Of a stretch of 64,000 nt of DNA, positions 50,557 to 58,901 are shown piece after piece. The position numbers and the translations under genes are program-made. The stretch's first letter is position 1. Each line of letters opens with the position of its first letter. Location: positions 62,001 to 126,000 of the forward strand of contig JACJYR010000003.1 of NCBI GenBank assembly GCA_020636005.1, read 5' to 3'. The notes under the pieces were generated by a model. The model did not search any database. It saw nothing but the letters and a program-made list of their open reading frames with translations, and was not told the DNA's origin. The stretch is from Lewinellaceae bacterium. Its GTDB lineage: Bacteria; Bacteroidota; Bacteroidia; Chitinophagales; Saprospiraceae.

Positions 50557-51948
50557 ATGGATATATTAGTAAAGGTAGGCCAGTTGGTATTAAGCCTCTC
50601 CATCCTCATCATCCTGCACGAGATGGGCCACTTCTTTCCTGCCAAGTGGTTCAAGACCCGGGTCGAAAAGTTTTACCTCTTTTTCGATCCCTGGTTTTCC
50701 CTGTTTAAAACCAAAAGAGGAGAAACAGAATATGGCATTGGCTGGCTGCCATTGGGCGGGTACGTGAAAATTTCGGGCATGATTGACGAAAGTTTCGATA
50801 CGGAGCAAATGAAAGAACCACCAAAGCCGTGGGAGTTCCGCTCAAAGCCCGCCTGGCAGCGCCTCATTATTATGGTGGGCGGCGTGACGGTCAATTTCAT
50901 TTTGGGCTTCTTCATCTATGCCATGATTTTCTGGAACTACGGAAGGGATTTCCTGCCAAATGACAACCTAACCTACGGCATCGCCCCAGACAGTATTGGC
51001 AGGGCGATCGGGTTTGAAAAAGGGGATAAAATCTTGTCCATTGGCAACAAAGAATTCAAGGAATTCAATAGCGGTATCCTCAAAACCGAAATTATTATCA
51101 ACGAGGCAAGGGATATTGTTGTGGAGCGCAATGGCCAGCGGGTAAACCTCACGGTCAGCGACGAAACTGCCAAGTCGCTCTCGAAATATGAAAACAAAGG
51201 GTACAATATTGTCAATCCCAGGTATCCTTTTGAAGTGTCTGTTTTCAGCGAGCAATGCAGCGGTTCATATTTCAATAAAAAATGCGAAAAGCTGCCCGCC
51301 GAGAAGGCCGGCATGAAGATAGGCGACAAAATAATAGCCCTGGACGGCACCCCAACTCCTTTTTTTGACGATTTTTTTAATGCCATCAATAAGGAGGAGT
51401 ACAAAAACAAACAGGTGACCGTTACCGTCCTCAGGACAGATTCGACCGCCAACCGCACGGATACCCTTAACCTGGCCATGACTACCACCCCAGACGCCAG
51501 AATAGGCGCTGGCCCATACCCGATCAGCCGGTATTTTGAATTTGGACACCAGGACTATACATTGGGTGAGGCCATCCCTAAAGGCATCCGGGAAGGGATT
51601 GATTTCCTCGGCAACCAAATCAGCGCCTTCGGGCAAATGTTCAGGGGGAAAATAAAAGCCAGCGACAGCCTCGGCAGCTTTTTGACCATCGGTTCCATGT
51701 TCCCTTCCACCTGGGACTGGCAGCGTTTTTGGCAAATGACAGCCTTCCTGTCGCTCATCCTGGCCTTTATTAACCTGTTGCCGATACCTGCCCTGGATGG
51801 CGGCCACGTGATGTTCCTGCTTTTTGAGGTTCTCACCGGCAAGAAGCCCAGCGACAAGGTCATGGAGTATTCTACCATGGCAGGTTTTGTGATCTTGATT
51901 GCCATCATGGTCTATGCACTGGGGCTTGACATTTCCAGGTTTATTTGA
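50557..51948 (+). CDS. rseP: Site-2 intramembrane metalloprotease RseP
   Basis: 463 residues, the usual size. The zinc site HEMGH is at residues 21-25 in the first membrane helix (LSILIILHEMGHFFPAK). The second metal-ligand motif is LLPIPALDGGHV (Asp414) in the penultimate segment. Between them lie WLPLGGYVKISGMIDE, the second helix (MVGGVTVNFILGFFIYAM), and a PDZ region (SIGRAIGFEKGDKILSIGN, and a second one around EKAGMKIGDKIIALDG). It cuts membrane-anchored anti-sigma factors or signal peptide remnants within the membrane. A residue detail: family members have HE-x-GH followed by F; here the same. No sigma/anti-sigma pair is in the window. Confidence 0.96.
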   Translation: MDILVKVGQLVLSLSILIILHEMGHFFPAKWFKTRVEKFYLFFDPWFSLFKTKRGETEYGIGWLPLGGYVKISGMIDESFDTEQMKEPPKPWEFRSKPAWQRLIIMVGGVTVNFILGFFIYAMIFWNYGRDFLPNDNLTYGIAPDSIGRAIGFEKGDKILSIGNKEFKEFNSGILKTEIIINEARDIVVERNGQRVNLTVSDETAKSLSKYENKGYNIVNPRYPFEVSVFSEQCSGSYFNKKCEKLPAEKAGMKIGDKIIALDGTPTPFFDDFFNAINKEEYKNKQVTVTVLRTDSTANRTDTLNLAMTTTPDARIGAGPYPISRYFEFGHQDYTLGEAIPKGIREGIDFLGNQISAFGQMFRGKIKASDSLGSFLTIGSMFPSTWDWQRFWQMTAFLSLILAFINLLPIPALDGGHVMFLLFEVLTGKKPSDKVMEYSTMAGFVILIAIMVYALGLDISRFI

Positions 51949-51982
51949 AAACAGCCGTTTATGTTCCCTTTTTAAAGCGGGC

Positions 51983-51990
51983 TATTTTTG
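51983..51990 (+). promoter_or_regulatory. Possible -7 box of hscB
   Basis: TATTTTTG fits TAnnTTTG, 129 bp before the hscB start. The -33 element is not recognisable. Confidence 0.35.
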
Positions 51991-52118
51991 TTGGAGTGAA
52001 ATATACTGCGAGCCGCCAGGTTTTGTGCATGGATAATTAAGGTTTATGGGAACGATGAGGGTTGAAAATCAACCACTTAATTCGTTCACAAAGCCTGGCA
52101 GCGTGAGCTATAATCATA

Positions 52119-52655
52119 ATGGACTACTTTGAATTTTTTGAAATACCAGTTTCATTCCATTTGGACAATGCTGACCTGAAGCAACGTTTCCTGCAAAAGA
52201 GCAGGCAGTTTCACCCTGATTTTTTCACGCTGGCAGGAGAGGAAAAACAGGCCGAGGTGCTCGAACTGTCCACCCTGAACAACGAAGCCTACCGCACTCT
52301 GTCCGATCCCGATAAAAGAATGGGGTATATCCTCCAGCATCTGGGCCTCATAGCAGAAGAGGGCAAGAACGAGGTGCCACAGGACTTCCTGATGGACATG
52401 ATGGATTTGAACGAGGCATTGATGGAACTGGAGTTTGGTTTTGACGAAAGCGTATTCGAAAAGGCCAAAAACGATCTGGCCCAAATAGAAATGGCCTTGT
52501 CAAATGAGGTTGCGCCTTATCTGGAGCGGTTCGATGCAAATAAGCCCAACCTGGCGGAACTCGAGACCATAAAAGATTTTTATTTCAAGAAAAGATACCT
52601 TTGGAGAATTCAGGAAAATTTGGATAGATTTGCACCCGTTTCGAAGGAAACATAA
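52119..52655 (+). CDS. hscB: Fe-S cluster co-chaperone HscB
   Basis: 178 residues. The N-terminal J domain carries the HPD tripeptide at residues 32-34 (SRQFHPDFFTLAG) that triggers ATP hydrolysis by the Hsp70 partner HscA. The C-terminal three-helix bundle (DFLMDMMDLNEALMELEFGF, NLAELETIKDFYFKKRYLWR, IQENLDRF) binds the scaffold protein IscU. Together with YEFFEIPVSF-like start (MDYFEFFEIPVSFHLD) this is a full-length HscB. No isc or suf gene is next to it in the window. Confidence 0.94.
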   Translation: MDYFEFFEIPVSFHLDNADLKQRFLQKSRQFHPDFFTLAGEEKQAEVLELSTLNNEAYRTLSDPDKRMGYILQHLGLIAEEGKNEVPQDFLMDMMDLNEALMELEFGFDESVFEKAKNDLAQIEMALSNEVAPYLERFDANKPNLAELETIKDFYFKKRYLWRIQENLDRFAPVSKET

Positions 52656-52738
52656 ACTTTAGGGTTCCCACTATTTCCTATTTTTTGACACAAACCGTTC
52701 GCTACCAATATTTTACGGAGCGAACGATGCCCTGTTTG

Positions 52739-52825
52739 GCCGAAGTGGCGGAACTGGTAGACGCGCTGGACTCAAAATCCAGTGATGGCGACATCGTGTG
52801 GGTTCGAGTCCCACCTTCGGTACCA
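52739..52825 (+). tRNA. tRNA-Leu (anticodon CAA)
   Basis: An 87-nt cloverleaf with acceptor stem GCCGAAG/CTTCGGT, D arm with TGGCGGAACTGGTAGACGCG, anticodon loop CTCAAAA (anticodon CAA, reads UUG), a long variable arm, T arm GTGGGTTCGAGTCCCAC, and an encoded CCA at 52823-52825. The long variable arm places it in class II, as needed for leucine. A perfect 8-bp hairpin (CGTTCGCT/AGCGAACG, 52696-52726) lies just upstream. Confidence 0.96.
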
Positions 52826-52909
52826 TTTTTTTTTTGAAGTAACGGACGAGGAGGGGGAGGCAGGGCAACTTCACCTCCCATTTATCGCCGCCCACTTCTT
52901 CGTTGAAAA

Positions 52910-52996
52910 GCCGAAATGGCGGAATTGGTAGACGCGCACGTTTCAGGGGCGTGTGTCTTCACGGGCGTGAGGGTTCGAGTCCCTCTTTCGGCACCA
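52910..52996 (+). tRNA. tRNA-Leu (anticodon CAG)
   Basis: An 87-nt cloverleaf with acceptor stem GCCGAAA/TTTCGGC, anticodon arm CACGT-TTCAGGG-GCGTG (anticodon CAG, reads CUG), long variable arm, T arm GAGGGTTCGAGTCCCTC, encoded CCA at 52994-52996. It lies 84 bp after the other tRNA-Leu with the same strand and similar body, probably one transcript and an old duplication. Confidence 0.96.
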
Positions 52997-53010
52997 ACAA
53001 CAAACAATAC

Positions 53011-53044
53011 TAAGGCCTGCAACGGACGTTGCGGGCCTTTTTTA
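53011..53044 (+). terminator. Intrinsic terminator after the tRNA-Leu pair
   Basis: AAGGCCTGCAAC-GGAC-GTTGCGGGCCTT with one bulge/mismatch, followed by a run of T. It ends the tRNA transcript 15 bp after the second CCA and lies 40 bp before the helicase gene. Confidence 0.88.
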
Positions 53045-53083
53045 TTGATTTTGAATTGTTCAACTGCAAAAATCCACAGGCAC

Positions 53084-54982
53084 ATGACCGAAGCAATGGC
53101 CGAACTCCAGCAACTGGCAGTACTGCTGAAACTGGAAAAACAAAAGGATTTCGAGCAGTTTCAGGCATTTGTCCAAAGCCTCTCCCTCCAGGAAAGAGTC
53201 GCAGAGGGATATTCCTGGTACCCCGTTTTAGTAGATAAATCGGGCTATACTTATGGGGAGCGAGCTTTTGTCACCGTTTCCCGAACCAAGGAATCACACG
53301 TGCAGCACCAGTTCAGGGCGGGGCAGCCAGTGCGTCTATTTACCAACGGGGCGGTAGAAAAAAAGCCTGAGAAATCAGGTGTTATCCATTCGATCACCAA
53401 GGGGCGGATGAAAATCATCCTGGGCAGCAAAGACCTGCCCGATTGGTTGAACCTCGGTTCGCTCGGCGTTGACCTGGAGTTTGACGAACGCACCTACCTG
53501 GAAATGGAAAGGGCGCTCAAAAAAGTGCAGGAAGCCAGGGGCGACCGGCTGGCCGAATTGCGCAGTATCCTGCTGGGGGTACATAAACCTTCCTTTACGG
53601 AAATACCCTCTGTTCAAATCCCAAAACTCAATGAATCGCAAAACAACGCCGTCCAACAGATTCTGTCGGCGAGGGATGTGGCAGTAGTGCATGGCCCGCC
53701 CGGCACGGGCAAAACGACGACGCTGGTGCAGGCCATCCGCCTGATTTGCAAGACAGAGAACACCGTCCTGGTCTGTGCCCCCAGCAATGCAGCCGCCGAC
53801 CTGCTGACAGAACGACTGGCCGAAGAGGGGTTGCAGGTGCTGCGCATTGGCAATATTTCCAGGGTGGAGGAAAAAATCGTCCGGCACACCCTGGAAGCGC
53901 AGATTGCCGCCCACCCGGAGAGCAAAAACATCAAGAAGGTGCGCCAGGAAGCCGCCGAGACCCGCCGCCAGGCCATGCGGTTCAAACGCCGCTTCGGGCA
54001 GGAAGAACGGCTGGATAGAAGCCATCTCTTCAGGCAGGCAGGCGAGCTGTCTGGCTGGGCCAATCGGCTGGAAGATCAACTGGTGGAAAACATCCTGGAC
54101 TCTGCACAGGTAATCACTTGCACACTGGTTGGTTCAGTACACAAAGCGCTCGGCAACCGGACTTTCCGCACGGTGGTGATTGACGAGGCGGCCCAGGCGT
54201 TGGAACCAGCCACCTGGATCCCCATCACCCGGGCCTCCAGGGTCGTCCTGGCAGGAGATCCCTTCCAACTGCCCCCGACCGTAAAATCTGAAAAAGCCAG
54301 AAGGGAAGGACTCGGTACAACGTTGATAGAAAAATGTCTTCAGCGTATCCCCGACAACAGTTTGCTGACGGTGCAGTACCGTATGAACCGGCACATCATG
54401 CAGTTTTCCAACCATTGGTTTTACGAGGGAAAACTCGTTGCCGCCGACGAAGTGGCCGAGCACCAACTCGATCTGGAGACCCACTCGCCAGTTTTGTTTA
54501 TTGATACGGCAGGAACGGGGTTTGAGGAAGCATTTAATGAAAAATCGCAGAGCCGTTTCAATCCCGACGAATTCCGGCTGCTCTGCGAGCATCTTTTCCA
54601 ATTGATAGACGCTCACGGGGGCAAGGAATTACCGACCATTGCCCTGATATCGCCTTATCGCGAACAAGTGCTGCACATCCAGGATACGCTGGCAGAAGAT
54701 ATGCGCCTCCAGGCTGTGCCGATTGATGTTAATACCATTGACGGTTTTCAGGGGCAGGAAAGGGATGTGGTCTATATTTCCCTGGTGAGGAGCAATCCAA
54801 AATGCGACATCGGCTTCCTCAACGACTACCGCCGCATGAACGTCGCCATGACCCGCGCCAGGAAACTACTGGTCATTGTGGGTGACAGCGCCACGGTGGG
54901 TGCAGACGCTTTTTACCAGAAAATGCTGGAATATTGCGAAGCATGTGGCGGCTATAAAACTGCCTGGGAATATATGATGTAG
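53084..54982 (+). CDS. UPF1/IGHMBP2-like superfamily 1 helicase
   Basis: The start at 53084 (MTEAMAELQQLAVLLKLEKQ) is chosen since an in-frame extension upstream would translate the tRNA-Leu gene and its terminator. 632 residues. An OB-like/1B region (YPVLVDKSGYTYGERAFVTV) precedes RecA domain 1 with Walker A GPPGTGKTT (204-212), APSNAAADLLTERL (motif Ia), VIDEAAQALEPATW (motif II) and LAGDPFQLPPTVKS (motif III). Domain 2 has LTVQYRMNRHIMQFSNHWFY (motif IV), DVNTIDGFQGQERDVVYISL (motif V) and NDYRRMNVAMTRARKLLVIV (motif VI). It is an ATP-driven 5'-3' DNA/RNA helicase of the eukaryote-like IGHMBP2 branch that Bacteroidota keep. Function in the cell is not established. No operon partners. Confidence 0.93.
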   Translation: MTEAMAELQQLAVLLKLEKQKDFEQFQAFVQSLSLQERVAEGYSWYPVLVDKSGYTYGERAFVTVSRTKESHVQHQFRAGQPVRLFTNGAVEKKPEKSGVIHSITKGRMKIILGSKDLPDWLNLGSLGVDLEFDERTYLEMERALKKVQEARGDRLAELRSILLGVHKPSFTEIPSVQIPKLNESQNNAVQQILSARDVAVVHGPPGTGKTTTLVQAIRLICKTENTVLVCAPSNAAADLLTERLAEEGLQVLRIGNISRVEEKIVRHTLEAQIAAHPESKNIKKVRQEAAETRRQAMRFKRRFGQEERLDRSHLFRQAGELSGWANRLEDQLVENILDSAQVITCTLVGSVHKALGNRTFRTVVIDEAAQALEPATWIPITRASRVVLAGDPFQLPPTVKSEKARREGLGTTLIEKCLQRIPDNSLLTVQYRMNRHIMQFSNHWFYEGKLVAADEVAEHQLDLETHSPVLFIDTAGTGFEEAFNEKSQSRFNPDEFRLLCEHLFQLIDAHGGKELPTIALISPYREQVLHIQDTLAEDMRLQAVPIDVNTIDGFQGQERDVVYISLVRSNPKCDIGFLNDYRRMNVAMTRARKLLVIVGDSATVGADAFYQKMLEYCEACGGYKTAWEYMM

Positions 54983-55067
54983 GAAACAGTATTCAAATGT
55001 GCCAATTGTAAAACACGGTGAGCAGGTGTATCAGCCCCCATGAATTTCCAATTCAATTTCGGAAATG

Positions 55068-55880
55068 TCACCCATGAAAAATAAGCAGGGGCGTCCTGGT
55101 GTGAAAGGCCATTTTTTTGGAAAAGCTATTGTGGAACAGCCGCTCCCACAAGCCTCTTTTGGGAATATACAGGGCTAAAATATCAATTCGTTTATCATGG
55201 ATATACCGGTCAATCCCTTCTATGACCGTTGGGCTGTTTATCACCGCAAAATCACTGAATTTATAGGGATAATTGGCCAACATGACCGTGCTCTCCATCG
55301 TGCCGATGCCCGGCTTGGTTTCCACGTGGATGAAATGGACATTGGCAGACAAAGTACCGGCGAAAGCCATCAGTTGTTCGAGCGCTTGTTTGTCTTTCGC
55401 TTCGAAGTCTGTGGCAAAAGCGATATGTCCGACATCCTTCCAAATGGCTTCTTCCGGCACTGCCAGCGTGGGGCACCCTGCTGTCATCATGGTATTGGTG
55501 GTAATGCTTCCTAAGATTTTTTCCATGGTGCTGTGGTGTTCCCCACGGGTTCCCATCACCACCAAATCATACTGTTGCTCTTTTACTAAATCTGAAATTT
55601 CCTGCGGAACGAAGATGCCATAAACGCTGATCAATTCACCCACATTTTTGTGTATATTTTTGTTGGCAAAGGCAGCCAGCTTACTTTCCACCATCTTTCG
55701 CTTTTCTTCCAGCATTTGTTCGATGTACTCAGGCGGCACATTGGTCGCATCTACAAACGGGAGGCTGTAAATATTGACCACGTCAATTACGGCGTTGAGT
55801 TCACCGGCCAGCAAAATGGCATAATTGAACGCATTTTCAGCACAAAGGGAAAAGTCCGTGGGGAAAAGTATCTTTTTCAT
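55068..55880 (-). CDS. Universal stress protein, two-domain (usp 1)
   Basis: 270 residues made of two Usp domains. The first starts MKKILFPTDFSLCAENAFNY and has VVMGTRGEHHSTMEKILGS, whose G-x2-G-x9-G/S-type ATP loop is present. The second starts at IAFATDFEAKDKQALEQLMA and ends KMAFHTRTPLLIFHG, and lacks a clean ATP loop. Usps are cytoplasmic and respond to energy or oxygen stress. A Crp/Fnr-type box lies 55 bp upstream. It is the first of three Usp genes in a row on the minus strand, each with its own box, next to an Rrf2 regulator and the nos operon. Confidence 0.92.
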   Translation of the reverse strand: MKKILFPTDFSLCAENAFNYAILLAGELNAVIDVVNIYSLPFVDATNVPPEYIEQMLEEKRKMVESKLAAFANKNIHKNVGELISVYGIFVPQEISDLVKEQQYDLVVMGTRGEHHSTMEKILGSITTNTMMTAGCPTLAVPEEAIWKDVGHIAFATDFEAKDKQALEQLMAFAGTLSANVHFIHVETKPGIGTMESTVMLANYPYKFSDFAVINSPTVIEGIDRYIHDKRIDILALYIPKRGLWERLFHNSFSKKMAFHTRTPLLIFHG

Positions 55881-55903
55881 GTTTGTATGAAATTAATTTC
55901 TGG

Positions 55904-55946
55904 CTAAAATAACCCGGATGGGTAGGGTAAAGGTTGATAAAAGTCA
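55904..55946 (-). promoter_or_regulatory. Crp/Fnr-type box and -7 region of usp 1
   Basis: On the plus strand TGATAAAAGTCA at 55935-55946 (inside TTGATAAAAGTCAT) fits TGAY-N4-RTCA. On the minus strand the -7-like TATTTTAG (plus CTAAAATA, 55904-55911) differs from consensus by one base. The box centre would be about 42 bp upstream of the start of transcription, a class II position. The rest of the 350-bp gap to 56118 carries a possible degenerate end of the 105-bp MITE-like repeat (56084-56114). Confidence 0.55.
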
Positions 55947-56118
55947 TTAATATGCAGTGACTATATTTCAATTGAAAATCAATACAGGGATAGTCATATT
56001 GGTCGCTAATATATTTTCGGGAAAACCTATTAGCGTGAAGTATAACCCCGCCGCTCCATAAATACTGCTAAGCAGCCAAACCGATTTATTAATTTCAAAT
56101 GCGACTACCTATAACCAA

Positions 56119-56150
56119 AGAAAAACCGTCAAGGCAAAACCCTGACGGTC
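56119..56150 (-). terminator. Intrinsic terminator of usp 2
   Basis: On the minus strand ACCGTCAGGG-TTTT-GCCTTGACGGT followed by TTTTTC. It lies 84 bp beyond the usp 2 stop codon. Confidence 0.7.
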
Positions 56151-56233
56151 TTCGAAGAAAACTAACCTATGTGACCAAAAAACCCTGTTAATCTTCACCG
56201 TTTTTTGGGAAAGTTTCCGGGGAGTTGATTGGG

Positions 56234-57181
56234 TTATAATTCCTTGACAATAAGCACAGGGATGTCACTTGTGGTGGACAAAACTTTTTCCGTTACACTG
56301 CCCATAAGTAGCAACCCGACTTTTGAGTGCCCCCTGGCGCCTATGACGATAAGGTGGTTGTTGTTCTCCCTCGCATAGTCCATAATGAAATTGCCGACGC
56401 CGGGGTGTGTTTGTTCAATAATGTCGGTTCTTATAAATTTTTGATCCGCTTTTGGAATATAATTGTCAATAAATGTTTTGAATGCTTCTTTCCTGTCTGC
56501 TATCAACAAAGCCCTCAACTCTTCTGCTGAATGGCGGAGCAGATATGCCTGGATAGAAGGCAGTTCATACACATTTAATGCTGTTATTGTTGGCGGCTTT
56601 TCAAAATTTTTGACCAGTGCAACAGCAAACCTCAGCGACTCAATAGAATTGGGCGAAAAATCAAATGGCACCAATATATTTTCTAAGATTGGTTGCGCAT
56701 ATCTTGGCACAACAAGCGCATGGCCTTTGACCTTCCGCACAAAGTTTTTAGCCAGAATGCCATGGCTTTCATCCCCGGTGTCCTTGCCTATCACAATGAG
56801 ATCGGCCCCCACGTCTTCGGCCTTGGCCAAAAGCTCGTCCAGGGGGTTTCCTTCCTCCACGTCTATTTTGACCTTAACCTTATGGGGGGCAATCTCATTG
56901 GCAATTTTTGAAGTAATATTTTCAATTACATCGTCTCCCACCTCATAATTTTCCATTGCCAGCCGCTCTTCTTCATTTTTCATTTCAAACAACTGCACAA
57001 AAGGTATAACATGGACAAAACAAGCTGCTTCGGCAGGGATATTTTCAGTGAAAAAGCCAACATATTTTAACACTGTGCTGTCAGTATCGTCCAGGCTCAA
57101 GCCAATCAATGCCTGCTTAATGTGGTAAGGCTCAATTGGCTTTTCCATCATTTTGCTTTTATATGCTTTGGTGGCTGTCAT
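56234..57181 (-). CDS. Universal stress protein, two-domain (usp 2)
   Basis: 315 residues with two Usp domains. The first (residues 20-155) starts YHIKQALIGLSLDDTDSTVL and has DLIVIGKDTGDESHGILAKN. The second starts ILVPFDFSPNSIESLRFAVA and ends HLIVIGARGHSKVGLLLMGS, VTEKVLSTTSDIPVLIVKEL, with a full G-x2-G-x9-G-S/T ATP loop. So the C-terminal domain probably binds ATP. About 40 % of visible motifs match usp 3, the next gene, so they are paralogues. Two Crp/Fnr-type boxes 22 bp apart lie upstream at -42 and -64 relative to the predicted start. Confidence 0.92.
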   Translation of the reverse strand: MTATKAYKSKMMEKPIEPYHIKQALIGLSLDDTDSTVLKYVGFFTENIPAEAACFVHVIPFVQLFEMKNEEERLAMENYEVGDDVIENITSKIANEIAPHKVKVKIDVEEGNPLDELLAKAEDVGADLIVIGKDTGDESHGILAKNFVRKVKGHALVVPRYAQPILENILVPFDFSPNSIESLRFAVALVKNFEKPPTITALNVYELPSIQAYLLRHSAEELRALLIADRKEAFKTFIDNYIPKADQKFIRTDIIEQTHPGVGNFIMDYARENNNHLIVIGARGHSKVGLLLMGSVTEKVLSTTSDIPVLIVKEL

Positions 57182-57210
57182 GTGGATAAATTTTTTGTTT
57201 GTTCGATCCT

Positions 57211-57276
57211 CAAAATTAGGCTGTACCGTAAAGCATAAAACTGATTTTGGTCAAGTATTGTATTGACTTTGGTCAA
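57211..57276 (-). promoter_or_regulatory. Tandem Crp/Fnr-type boxes and -7 box of usp 2
   Basis: TGATTTTGGTCA (57242-57253) and the perfect palindrome TTGACTTTGGTCAA (57263-57276) have their centres 22 bp (two helical turns) apart. On the minus strand a full -7 match TAATTTTG lies at 57211-57218. With a start near 57205 the box centres are at about -42 and -64, the class II and class I activator positions. Confidence 0.7.
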
Positions 57277-57281
57277 CTGCC

Positions 57282-58220
57282 TTATTTTACTATTAAGACC
57301 GGAATATGCTGGCTGTGCGAAAACACCTTCTCCGTCACACTGCCCATCAGGAGCAAGGCCAGTTTAGAATGCCCTTTTGCGCCCATTACTATCAAATCGT
57401 GTCCATATTGCTCTGCAAAACCGATCAAGTTATGGCCAATACTGTGGGGCGAACGGTTGACCAATGCTGTATCCAGGTCTTTCCTGTCCGCTTCTGGCAC
57501 ATGCTCTATGATAAATTGTTCCAAAGCGCCCACTCTGTCCTCTTCAATCATTTTTTTTACTTTGAATTCATTAATGCGGTAGGCGCTGTAATTGGCCGGC
57601 ATTTCATAAACATGGACAAGGGTGACCTTGGCAGCATGTGGCAGCCTTTTTCTGATAGCAACAGCGATGCGCAAGGCCTCTGCCGAATGGATAGAAAAAT
57701 CAACGGGCACCAAAATATTTTGCAGGGAAAGTTTTGCTTTATCCGGTATCAGCATTGAATTGCTCCATACTTGGCGGGCGAGGTTTTTGGCTAAAATTCC
57801 GTGATGCCGGTTCTCGGTGTTTTGACCAATGACCAAAAAGTCAGATTTCAATTGGTCCGCTTTTTCCAATAATTCCTCCAATGGGTTCCCATCCATGACA
57901 TCCAGGTTGATTTTCAATTCTTTGTTGCCCTTCATGTGAGTTTTTACCAATTTCCCCAGTTTTATCAACATATCTTTGTCCAATTCCACATCACTGAACG
58001 GAGAGGAGTCCATTTCATAAACATTAAAAATATCAGGCTTATTGACCACATGCAGAAAACAAGCTTTTTCAACGGGGATCAGGGAAGAAAAATAGTTGAA
58101 GTATTCCAGCACTTCCTCATCTACCCCGCCCATTTGCAAACCAACCAGTGCATTTGAGATGCTGAATGGCTTGATAGCATTAGTGCCCACTTTTTTTCGC
58201 GGCTCAAGCATCGTATTCAT
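57282..58220 (-). CDS. Universal stress protein, two-domain (usp 3)
   Basis: I start at 58220 (MNTMLEPRKKVGTNAIKPFS); a longer in-frame start at 58283 would run back toward the Fnr-type box. 312 residues, two Usp domains. The first has FSISNALVGLQMGGVDEEVL and DFLVIGQNTENRHHGILAKN; the second ILVPVDFSIHSAEALRIAVA and DLIVMGAKGHSKLALLLMGS, again with an ATP loop only in the second. Paralogue of usp 2. A Crp/Fnr-type box (58301-58312) lies 80 bp upstream and overlaps the end of the Rrf2 gene, so usp 3 can be transcribed on its own as well as by read-through. Confidence 0.92.
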   Translation of the reverse strand: MNTMLEPRKKVGTNAIKPFSISNALVGLQMGGVDEEVLEYFNYFSSLIPVEKACFLHVVNKPDIFNVYEMDSSPFSDVELDKDMLIKLGKLVKTHMKGNKELKINLDVMDGNPLEELLEKADQLKSDFLVIGQNTENRHHGILAKNLARQVWSNSMLIPDKAKLSLQNILVPVDFSIHSAEALRIAVAIRKRLPHAAKVTLVHVYEMPANYSAYRINEFKVKKMIEEDRVGALEQFIIEHVPEADRKDLDTALVNRSPHSIGHNLIGFAEQYGHDLIVMGAKGHSKLALLLMGSVTEKVFSHSQHIPVLIVK

Positions 58221-58246
58221 GTTGTTATTTTTAACGGATTCGGTTG

Positions 58247-58314
58247 CAAAGTAACCATTGCAACAAGTCGGACTGCATGACATTGGTCAGGTGGAAACAC
58301 TGACTTTCATCAGT
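58247..58314 (-). promoter_or_regulatory. Crp/Fnr-type box and -7 region of usp 3
   Basis: ACTGACTTTCATCAGT at 58299-58314 is a perfect palindrome apart from its centre; the core TGACTTTCATCA fits TGAY-N4-RTCA. On the minus strand TTACTTTGC (plus 58246-58254) is a near match to the -7 box, giving a start near 58240 and the box centre at about -66. Confidence 0.6.
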
Positions 58315-58735
58315 AGGTAGGGTAGGGGGGTAAGCCTGGGTTGGAAAAATTGGAGATGCTCGTTGCGCCCAGGGTCTGCCGCATTTTTTCACGGTATTCA
58401 AAAAAATTGAAATGGAGGGGACAAGGCGTCACAGAGGAACATTGGGGGAGGCCCAGCACACATGAATTCAGGGTAAGTGGCCCATCTATACATTCTATTA
58501 TCTGCAACAGGGAGTTCAACTTATTTTCAGGGCTGAGGTAAAAACCACCATTCGGCCCCTTAATGGACGATACCAAATTTTGCCTGGAAAGCTGCTGCAG
58601 GATTTTGGCGAGGAATTGTTGCGGGACATCCAGCGAGGTGGCGATTTCCTTTACGCCCAGGTTTTTCCCTTCCTCCTGGTGCATGGCCAGGTATATGGTT
58701 GCACGTATAGCGTATTGACATGATTTTGAAAACAT
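58310..58735 (-). CDS. Rrf2-family regulator, likely Fe-S type
   Basis: 141 residues. The winged-helix domain is clear: MFSKSCQYAIRATIYLAMHQ, KNLGVKEIATSLDVPQQFLA, KILQQLSRQNLVSSIKGPNG and GFYLSPE. Cys92, Cys99 and Cys105 (NSCVLGLPQCSSVTPCPLHF) have C-x6-C-x5-C spacing, close to the cluster ligands of NsrR, RsrR and IscR, so a [2Fe-2S] or [4Fe-4S] cofactor is likely. Proteins of this branch sense NO or redox state. It lies between the usp genes and the nos operon and is divergent from nos, which suggests but does not prove that it controls either. Own upstream region (58736-58901) has an 8-bp inverted pair TGGTTATC/GATAACCA. Confidence 0.93.
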   Translation of the reverse strand: MFSKSCQYAIRATIYLAMHQEEGKNLGVKEIATSLDVPQQFLAKILQQLSRQNLVSSIKGPNGGFYLSPENKLNSLLQIIECIDGPLTLNSCVLGLPQCSSVTPCPLHFNFFEYREKMRQTLGATSISNFSNPGLPPYPTY

Positions 58736-58901
58736 AAGTAGTTGTTTGATTTAGTTTGAGATTTTTATACACGCCTGGTTATCAAGTGTTTGTTTGTGTT
58801 TTAATAATATCAGATAACCAAAATAATTGCAGCCCGTACCCCTAGGCAATTGTTTCAGGCCGCAAATATATAAATGGATAAAATCATCTTTTATTCTTCT
58901 T
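58736..58901. other. Rrf2 / nos divergent intergenic region
   Basis: No gene. TGGTTATC near 58781 and GATAACCA near 58814 form a widely spaced inverted pair that could bind the Rrf2 protein itself, but one example proves nothing. Its end merges with the nos regulatory site (next entry). The whole gap is 302 bp. Confidence 0.45.

Noticed and set aside
52916..53083. 56-codon N-terminal extension of the helicase
   Set aside because: It would translate the tRNA-Leu(CAG) gene and its terminator.
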